DNA of 64,000 nt from Arachis hypogaea. Its lineage: Eukaryota; Streptophyta; Magnoliopsida; Fabales; Fabaceae. Below the pieces are notes generated by a model that saw only the letters and a list, made by a program, of their open reading frames with translations, had not been told where the DNA came from and made no database searches. The stretch is taken from the NCBI RefSeq assembly GCF_003086295.3, contig NC_092048.1, positions 65,266,841 to 65,330,840 on the forward strand. Direction: 5' to 3'. Shown here piece after piece: positions 56,280 through 64,000 of the stretch. The translations under genes were made by a program, and so were the position numbers. Position 1 is the stretch's first letter; each line of letters starts with the position of its first letter.

Positions 56280-57394
56280 ATGGATCTAAGTGGAATTGAA
56301 CAGTCCAGAAGGACTCTGGAGTCATATGCTAACCCCACTACTGCTTCATATGGGAGCAGTATCTGTATACCCTCCATTGGAGTCAGTAGCTTTGAGTTGA
56401 ATCCTCAGCTCATTATCATGGTGCAGCAAAGTTGCCGGTATTTCAGTCTTCCACAAGAAGAACCTACAGAGTTTCTGGCACAGTTTTTACAAATTGCTGA
56501 CACAGTACATGATAAAGAAGTAGATCAGGATGTCTACAGACTATTACTGTTTCCATTTGCTGTAAAAGATCAAGCTAAGAGGTGGTTAAATAACCAACCT
56601 AAAGCTAGCATAAAGACATGGAAATAGCTGTCAGAAAAATTCCTGAATCAATACTTCCCTCCCAAACGGATGACACAGCTAAGGCTGGACATCCAAGGCT
56701 TTAAACAAGGAGATAATGAATCTCTTTATGATGCTTGGGAGAGATACAGAGAGATGCTAAGAAAATGCCCCTCTGAAATGTTTTCAGAATGGGTGCAGTT
56801 AGACATCTTCTATTATGGGCTTACAGAGAAAGCTTAAATTTCTCTAGATCACTCAGCTGGTGGATCTATACACATAAGAAAGACAATTGAAGAGGCTCAA
56901 GAGCTTATTGATACAGTTGCAAGAAATCAGCATCTGTACCTAAATAATGAATCTTCTGAGAAAGAAGAGGCTAAAACAGTAAATGCCGAACTCAGTCTTG
57001 CAGAACAACTTACTGAATTTAATCAGCAATTAGATTTTCTAACAAAACAGCTGGCTAAATTCAAGGAGATATTACAAGATACAAGAAAGGCTAATATAAA
57101 CATGGAAGTACAGTTGAGGCAAACAGAACAGCATTTATCAAAACAAATAACAGAAGAATGCAAAGCAGTTCAATTAAGAAGTGGAAAAACATTAAATACC
57201 TCACTTCAAGGCAGCAGGAAGCCAAGAAATGAACAAACTGCTATTCACGATCCCTCTGAGGACAGTAAGAGCCCAGAGAAGAATAACTCTGGCGTTCAAA
57301 CGCTAGAAACAAGCAATGATTTGGCGTCAAACGCCCAATAGAAGCTCAGTTCTGGCATTCAAACGCCAGGAACAAGTAAGGAGTTGGCGTCCAA
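56280..57394 (+). pseudogene. element 2 gag and linker
   Basis: ATG at 56280 (M-D-L-S-G). The gag core is as in element 1, with TAG at 56625 (for CAG) and TAA near 56835 (for CAG/CAA), then the long helical region and E-E-C-K-A-V-Q-L-R-S-G-K. A TAG at 57339 and a deletion in the following linker shift the frame before protease. The palindrome array (57289-57402) is shortened here. Confidence 0.87.
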
Positions 57395-60300
57395 ATGCCA
57401 GTGAGGGTTCAGACACACACAAGTGCTGATAACAATCCCTCTAAAAAGGCTTCTCCAACCACCTCTGTAGGAAGTAAACCTGTAGGAACTAAGGTTGAGG
57501 AATACAAAGGCAAGATGCCTTATTCTCAAAAACTCCATAAAGAGGAGCAGGATAAGCAATTTGCTCACTTTGTAGACTATCTTTGGACTCTTGAAATAAA
57601 GATTCCATTTGCAGAGGCACTTGAGCAAATACCTTCTTATGCCAAGTTCATGAAGGAGATCTTGAGCCATAAGAAGGATTGGAGAGAAACTGAAAGAGTT
57701 CTCCTCACTGAAGAATGTAGTGCAGTCATTCTGAAAAGCTTCCCAGAAAAGCTTAAGGATCCCGGGAGCTTTCTGATACCATGCACACTAGAGGATAATT
57801 GCACCAAGACAGCTTTATGTGATCTTGGAGCAAGCATCAATCTAATACCTGCATCCAATATTAGAAAGCTTGGTTTAACTGAAGAAGTCAAACCAACCCG
57901 GATATGTCTCCAACTTGCTGATGGCTCCATTAAATACCCATCTGGCGTGATTGAAGACATGATTGTCAGGGTTGGGCCATTCGCCTTTCCCACTGACTTT
58001 GTGGTGCTAGAAATGGAAGAGCACAAGAGTGCTACTCTCATTCTAGGAAGACCTTTCCTAGCAACTAGACGAACTCTCATTGATGTCCAAAAGGGGGAAG
58101 TAACCCTGAGGGTCAATGAGGATGAGTTCAAGTTAAATGCTATCAAAGCCATGCAGCATCCAGACACACCCAAAGACTGCATGAAAGTTGATCTTATTGA
58201 CTCTTTGGTAGAGGAGATCAACATGGCTGAGAGTCTCGAATCAGAGATGGAAGACATCTTTAAAGATGTTCAGCCTGATTTGGAGGATTCAAAAGAATTG
58301 AAAGAACTTCTGAAACTTCCTCAGGAAGATGAAACACCTCCTAAACCTGAGCTCAAGCCATTACCACCATCCCTGAAATATGAATTTCTGGGAGAAGGTG
58401 ACACTTTTCCAGTAATCATAAGGTCTGCTTTAAATCCACTAGAAGAGGAAGTACTAATTCAAGTGCTAAGGACACACAAGACAGCTCTTGGGTGGTCCAT
58501 AAATGACCTTAAGGGCATAAGCCCAGCTAGATGCATGCACAAAATCCTATTGGAGGATGATGCTAAGCCAGTGCTTCAACCACAGAGGCAGCTAAATCCA
58601 GCCATGAAGGAAGTGGTGCAGAAGGAGGTCACCAAGTTACTAGAGGCTGGGATTATTTATCCTATTTCTGATAGCCCCTGGGTGAGCCCTGTTCAAGTTG
58701 TCCCCAAAAAGGGAGGTATGACAGTGGTTCATAATGAAAAGAATGAACTGGTTCCTACAAGAACAGTTACAGGGTGGCGCATGTGTATTGACTACAGAAG
58801 ACTCAATACAGCCACCAGAAAGGATCATTTTCCTTTACCATTCATAGACCAGATGCTAAAGAGACTAGCAGGTCATGAATACTACTGCTTTTTGGATGGC
58901 TATTCAGGTTATAACCAAATTGCAGTAGATCCTCAGGACCAAGAGAAAACAATATTCACATGTCCTTCTGGAGTGTTTGCTTACAGGAGGATGCCCTTTG
59001 GTCTGTGTAATGCACCTGCAACCTTTCAGAGGTGCATGCTCTCTATTTTCTCTGATATGGTAGAGAAATTTCTGGAAGTCTTCATGGATGACTTTTCAGT
59101 ATTTGGAGACTCATTCAGCTCCTGCCTTAACCATTTAGCACTTGTTTTGAAAAGTTGCCAAGAGACCAACCTAGTTTTAAACTGGGAAAAATGCCACTTT
59201 ATGGTGACTGAAGGAATTGTCCTTGGGCATAAAATTTCAAACAAGGGAATAGAGGTGGATCAAGCTAAAGTGGAAGTAATTGAAAAATTACAACCACCTG
59301 CTAATGTTAAGACAATCAGAAGCTTTCTGGGGCATGCAGGATTTTACAGGAGGTTTATAAAGGATTTTTCAAAAATTGCGAAACCCCTGAGCAATCTGCT
59401 AGCTGCTGACACGCCATTTGTGTTTGACACAGAGTGTCTGCAAGCGTTTGAGACTCTGAAAGCTAAGCTGGTCACAGCACCAGTTATTTCTGCACCAGAC
59501 TGGACATTACCATTTGAACTAATGTGTGATGCTAGTGATCACACCACTGGTGCAGTACAGGGGCAGAAGCATGACAAGCTTCTGCATGTCATTTATTATA
59601 CTAGTCATATTTTAATTGATGCCCAGAAAAATTACACAACAACAGAAAAAGAATTGCTTGCAGTGGTTTATGCCATTGACAAGTTTAGATCATACTTGGT
59701 AGGATCAAAAGTGATTGTGTACACTGACCATGCAGCTGTTAAATATCTACTCACAAAGCAGGATTCAAAACCCAGGCTCATAAGATGGGTGTTGCTTCTG
59801 CAAGAGTTTGATATAGAAATAAGAGACAGAAAAGGGACAGAGAACCAAGTGGCTGATCATCTGTCCCGAATAGAGCCAATAGAAGGGGCGTCACCCCCTC
59901 TTTTGAGATCTCTGAAACCTTTCCAGATGAGCATTTATTCGCCATTCAGGAAACACCATGGTTTGCAGACATTGCAAACTATAAAGCTGCAAGGTTCATA
60001 CCAAAGGAGTACAGCATGCAACAAAAGAAAAAATTAATTAATGATGCAAAGTACTACTTGTGGGATGAACCCTATCTCTTTAAGAGATGTGCAGACGGAA
60101 TTATCCGTAGGTGTGTGCCTAGAGAAGAAGCACAGAAGATCTTATGGCATTGCCATGGATCACAATATGGAGGCCATTTCGGAGGTGAGCGGATAGCCAC
60201 CAAGGTCCTCCAATGTGGCTTCTACTGGCCTACCCTTTATAGAGATTCCCGAGAGTTTGTACGTAACTATGACAGCTGCCAAAGAGCTGGTAATCTGCCT

Positions 60301-61236
60301 CATGGTTATGCCATGCCTCAACAAGGGATCTTGGAGATTGAGTTATTTGATGTATAGGGGATTGACTTCATGGGACCTTTCCCACCATCATATTCAAGCA
60401 CTTATATTCTGGTGGCAGTCGATTATGTATCAAAATGGGTAGAGGCCATTGCCACACCCACTAATGATACTAAGACAGTGCTGAAGTTCCTCCAGAAACA
60501 TATCTTCAGCAGGTTTGGTGTCCCTAGAGTACTAATCAGTGATTGGGGCACTCACTTCTGCAACAAACAGCTTTACTCTGCCATGGTCCGGTATGGGATT
60601 AGCCACAAGGTGGCCACTCCATATCACCCACAGACAAATGGGCAAGCTGAAGTCTCTAATAGAGAACTAAAGAGAATATTGGAATGGACTGTAAGTGCCC
60701 GTAGAAAGGATTGGGCAAGAAACCTGGATTATGCTTTGTGGGCTTACAGAACAGCATTCAAGACTCCTATAGGGACCTCTCCATACCAGCTTGTGTATGG
60801 TAAGGCCTGTCATCTGCCCGTGGAACTGGAGCATAAAGCCTACTGGGCAACCAGATTCCTGAACTTTGATGCCAAATTAGCCGGAGAAAAAAGATTACTC
60901 CAGCTAAATGAGCTAGAGGAATTTAGACTCACTGCTTTCGAAAATGCCAAGCTTTATAAGGAGAAATCAAAAAGGTGGCATGACAGAAAGCTGTCATTAA
61001 GAATCTTTGAACCAGGACAAAAGGTTCTGTTGTTTAACTCTAGGCTCAGGCTATTCCCTGGGAAACTGAAATCTCGGTGGAGGGGACCATATGTGATCAC
61101 AAGTGTATCACCATATGGTTATGTGGAGCTTCAAGACATTGATTCTGATAAGAAGTTCATTGTTAATGGACAGAGAATCAAACACTATCTTGAAGGCAAT
61201 GTTGAGCAAGAGTGCTCAAAGCTGAGGCTAGATTGA
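57395..61236 (+). pseudogene. element 2 pol
   Basis: The longest open part is 57395-60037 (880 codons): protease D-L-G-A-S at residue 143, RT with F-M-D-D at residues 563-566 and RNase H from about residue 705 (C-D-A-S-D). A one-base loss near 59900 shifts the frame before integrase. Integrase continues to 61236 with a TAG for Trp at 60355, Tyr in place of the third zinc ligand (N-Y-D-S-C instead of N-C-D-S-C) and I-S-D-W-G in place of I-S-D-G-G. So protease to RNase H may still be active as a protein, but integrase is not. Confidence 0.9.
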
Positions 61237-62290
61237 AAAAAAACTCAGCAAGGTCTAGCTAAAGGCAATAAAGAAGCGCTTGCTGGGAGGCAACCCAGCC
61301 ATTGGAAAAACTTTTTCTGTTATTTTGCCCTATTCTAGATTTTATTGGTTTATATAAAGTTCACTGTTAATAAGGTAAAGAGTCAATTGCAGAGGTTCAC
61401 AGGGTTACAGAAGGATTCAGCACACAAAACAGAGAAAAAGAGCTCACTGGCAAGAAAACGCCAGTAAGAGGCACAACTGGGCGTTAAACGCCCAAAAGGA
61501 GCATCTACTGGGCGTTTAACGCCAGTAATGACAGCCATCTGGGCGTTAAACGCCAGAAAGAAGCAGCTTCTGGACGTTTAATGCCAGATTGACAGCATCC
61601 TGGGCGTTCAGAAAAACGCCCAGTGACAAAGGGGTTTCTGGCATTTAACGCCAGCTAGAAGCAACAGATGGGCGTTAAACGCCTTGACCAAGCACTAACT
61701 GGGCGTTAAACGCCCAAAACATGTAGTAGTTGGGCGTTTAACGCCAGGAATGTGGGAGTAGGCAATTTCGTTTTCAATTCAAATTTTTTTCCATTTTTTA
61801 TGTTTCAATTCATAATTTCTTGCACAAACATGTCACAAACCCTAATTTCTAAAAACCCTAATTTCAAAAAAATCCAATGTATCTTAATTCATAAACCCTT
61901 TCTCAAATCCTTTTCAAAACAAAGCTATCTCTTTTCACTCTAAAATCTTTTCAAATCATCAATATCTTTTTCAAATCTTCACATCATCTTTTTCAAAATT
62001 TAGATTTATATTTTTCAAATATCTTTCATATCTTTTCAATTCTAAATCATATCTTTTTCCTATTATACTTATCTTTTACAAATCATATCTTCTATGATAT
62101 CTCCTTCTAAATTTTCGAACCCACCCACCCTTTTTCCCGTTAAATCCTCATTCGGCCTCCTCCTCTCCTCCACAAGTTGCGCTTGGCTCTCCCTCTTTCC
62201 CTCTCCTTTCTTTTCTTTTGCTTGAGGGCAAGCAAACCTCTAAGTTTGGTATGTTTATCCGTGATCACCAAGCCAATATCCACTAAGACC
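61237..62290 (+). other. element 2 spacer between pol and third ORF
   Basis: Post-pol motif 61271-61300, palindrome array 61447-61750 with T/A centres (gcgttaaacgcc, gcgtttaacgcc), T-rich stretch, hairpin 62217-62236 (TTTGCTTG, AGGG, CAAGCAAA) and TAAGTTTGGTATG before the third ORF. Confidence 0.72.
61447..61750. repeat. GGCGTTAAACGCC array, element 2 spacer
   Basis: About ten units with A/T in the centre, unlike the C/G units in the LTR of the same element. Confidence 0.88.
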
Positions 62291-63424
62291 ATGGCTCCCA
62301 AGGGAAAACAAACCGACTCAAGAGGCAAGAAGGAGAATATTCCAAAACCACTTTGGAATCAAGGGAATTTCATAACCAAAGAACATTCAGACCATTTTTA
62401 CAAAATAATGAGTCTAAGATCGGTGATCCCGGAAGTTAAATTCGATCTGAAAGAAGATGAATATCCGGAGATCCAAGAGCAAATTCGAAACAGGAGCTGG
62501 GAAGTCCTAGCTAATCCTGAAACAAAGGTGGAAAGAAACATGGTTTAGGAATTCTATGCTAATCTATGGCAGACGGACAGGCAGAGAATTGCTGGAACCG
62601 CATTCTATGACTATAGAACTCTGGTCAGAGGGAAGGTTGTTCACGCCCACCCTGACAAAATAAGGGAAATCTTCAAATTACCTCAACTACAAGATGACCC
62701 AGATTCCTTCAATAGGAGAATGATGAGATCGAACCTGGGATTGGACAAAATCCTAGAGGACATATGCCTCCCTGGAGCCAAGTGGACAACCAACACAAAG
62801 GGTGCCCCGAACCAACTTAAGAGAGGAGATCTCAAACCAGTTGCCAGAGGCTGGCTGGACTTCATTGGGCACTCTATACTGCCCACCAGCAACCGCTCTG
62901 AGGTCACCATCAGAAGAGCAGTGATGATTCATTGTATTATGCTAGAAAAATAAGTGGAAGTTCATAAGCTGATTGCTTGTGAGCTCTACAAAATTGCAAA
63001 CAAGAACTCCAAAGATGCCAAATTGGCTTATCCAAGCTTAGTCTCTCTGCTATGTAAAGATGCTGGAATAAAAATGGGAGTGGATAAGTATATCTCAGTT
63101 GAACAACCAATCACCAAAAAGTCTATGGAAGGACTACAAGTGCAGGACGACCCCATCAAGAGAAAAGCAGAGGAGCTCCTCCCGGAAATCCCTCAAATTA
63201 AATACTGGGAGCGCCTAGAAGCATATGTCACCAAGTTGCAAGAAGCTGTGGTTCAACTGAAGGAAGAACAGCAAAATCAAAACAGCATGCTATGCAAACT
63301 GCTTAAAGAACAAGAAGAGCAGGGGCGTGACATAAAGGAACTGAAGCGCTAGAAGCTGTCTCTTGAAGGGCCAAGCACTCCACATGCTAAAGAGGCATCT
63401 ACCTCCCAAAATAAAGGTTGTTGA
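62291..63424 (+). pseudogene. element 2 third ORF
   Basis: ATG at 62291 (M-A-P-K-G-K). All in one frame but with stops at 62546 (TAG, CAG in element 1), 62951 (TAA) and 63350 (TAG); the last conserved residues are S-Q-N-K-G-C before TGA at about 63422. The N-terminal 90 residues are closer to element 1 (P-L-W-N-Q-G). From the middle onward it is closer to element 3 (L-Q-E-A-V-V-Q-L-K-E-E-Q-Q-N-Q-N-S-M). The frame is open upstream to ATG 62177 through a hydrophobic stretch, as in element 1. Confidence 0.85.
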
Positions 63425-64000
63425 GTCCTAACTTTGAGATAACCTTTTATCTATGTTAAGATTATATGAGTATTAGAGTTAGAGTCATTTATTTTTATGT
63501 CTTTAATTTCCTGTCTTTTATTATTAAGTGTCTTCTTTTATGCCTAATTTATATTATTTTTATTAAATAATAAATAAAAATTAGAGTCTATGCCTTAAAG
63601 TCTTGAATATCCTATGAATCCATCACCGTTCTTAAATAAAAAATGTTTTAATTATAAAAGAACAAGAAGTACATGGATTCAAATTCATCCTTGAAACTAG
63701 TTTAATTATTTTGATGTGGTGACAATACTTTTTATTTTCTGAATGAATGCTTGAACAGTGCATATGTCTTTTGAAGTTGATGTTCATGAATGTTAAATAT
63801 GTTGGCTCTTGAAGAATAAGAAAAAAAGAGACATGTTATTTGATGATCTGAAAAATCATAAAAATGATTCTTGAAGCAAGAAAAAGCTTAGGGCCATGAC
63901 CAAGACTCATAAAAATGATCTGTGGCATTTATGTATCCGGTGGTAATACTGGAAAACAAAGTGCTTAGGGCCACGGCCAAGACTCATAAAGTAGCTGTGT
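63425..64000 (+). other. element 2 3' noncoding region, truncated
   Basis: Similar to element 3 at first (gagtcctaac..., ttagagtcatttatttttatg), then to element 1 around 63720-63880. It has lost about 0.35-0.4 kb after 'gaagcaagaaaaag' and carries two copies of gcttagggccaYgRccaaga (63888 and 63963). Confidence 0.7.

Larger units (their letters stand above)
42538..64000 (-). mobile_element. chromovirus (Tekay/Del type), 3' part, interrupted
   Basis: The 3' LTR is at 42538-48342 and the end of pol at 48338-49376. The rest lies beyond element 5 and outside the window. The left target duplication would be CTTCA (42533-42537). Chromovirus identity rests on the integrase and the chromodomain-like C-terminus. 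Confidence 0.82.
49382..64000 (-). mobile_element. element 5: TGATAAACC-family Athila-type element, 3' part
   Basis: 3' LTR 49382-50850, 3' noncoding region 50851-52345 and third ORF 52346-53580. Element 2 is inserted there, and the rest lies outside. The left flank CGCGG (49377-49381) would be the target duplication. It is the only copy in the window that shows which internal region belongs to the two solo LTRs. Confidence 0.82.
53581..64000 (+). mobile_element. element 2: FIDEL-like retrotransposon, 3' end outside window
   Basis: 5' LTR 53581-55120, primer site 55127-55144, gag 56280, pol to 61236, third ORF 62291-63424. The window ends in the 3' noncoding region, a few hundred bases before the expected 3' LTR. 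The left flank is CCCCT. LTR and pol resemble element 1, while the later part resembles element 3. Confidence 0.92.

Overview
This window is a plant nuclear genome segment made almost wholly of nested long terminal repeat (LTR) retrotransposons; I find no host gene. The gag-pol types (Athila/Tat-branch Ty3 elements and one chromovirus), the AT-rich introns-free internal regions and especially the GGCGTTNAACGCC palindrome arrays and LTRs starting TGATGAGCGGATAATTTATA point to a legume, most likely peanut (Arachis), where a FIDEL-type Athila family has these features. The genus and family name are recognition from memory, not a search result.

Layout, outermost to innermost. Level 0: element A (minus strand, Athila-lineage) has its pol at 3671-5866, gag in pieces at 5867-6249, 7699-8779 and 41180-41203, a tRNA-Asp primer binding site at 41366-41383 and a partial 5' LTR at 41390-42537. 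Level 1 insertions into A: a solo LTR (6250-7698, target duplication CTCAT); element 4 (8780-41179, duplication ATGCA), a minus-strand Athila relative that kept only its third gene between LTR sequences; a chromovirus (starts 42538, runs out of the window); and a 2.2-kb LTR at 1456-3670 whose far side is rearranged. Level 2: inside element 4 sit two complete FIDEL-like elements, element 1 (13066-25177, plus, duplication GGCTA) and element 3 (25312-37953, minus, duplication GTGCC), only 124 bp apart in the same third gene, plus a solo LTR (39416-40873, duplication AAAAG). Inside the chromovirus sit a 2.3-kb solo LTR (44397-46690, duplication CCAGC) and element 5 (starts 49382, minus). Level 3: FIDEL-like element 2 (starts 53581, plus) lies in the third gene of element 5. 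Positions 1-1455 are the 3' internal part of another FIDEL-like copy.

The FIDEL-like elements share one plan: 1.54-1.59 kb LTR, tRNA-Asp primer site, AT-rich leader, gag and pol in one reading frame (gag, aspartic protease, reverse transcriptase, RNase H, integrase, no chromodomain seen), a spacer with a palindrome array, a third ORF in the env position, a 3' noncoding region and a hairpin plus polypurine-like tract before the 3' LTR. All copies are broken, mainly by nonsense changes at former CAG/CAA and TGG codons, so none is likely to move on its own.

The most interesting signals are noncoding: a hairpin with a conserved AGGA loop and changing stems next to the 3' polypurine tract (and, in the FIDEL-like elements, again before the third gene); family-specific palindrome arrays in nearly every LTR; matched palindrome variants in three separate arrays of one element; a tRNA-like segment in two leaders; and a mosaic structure of element 2.
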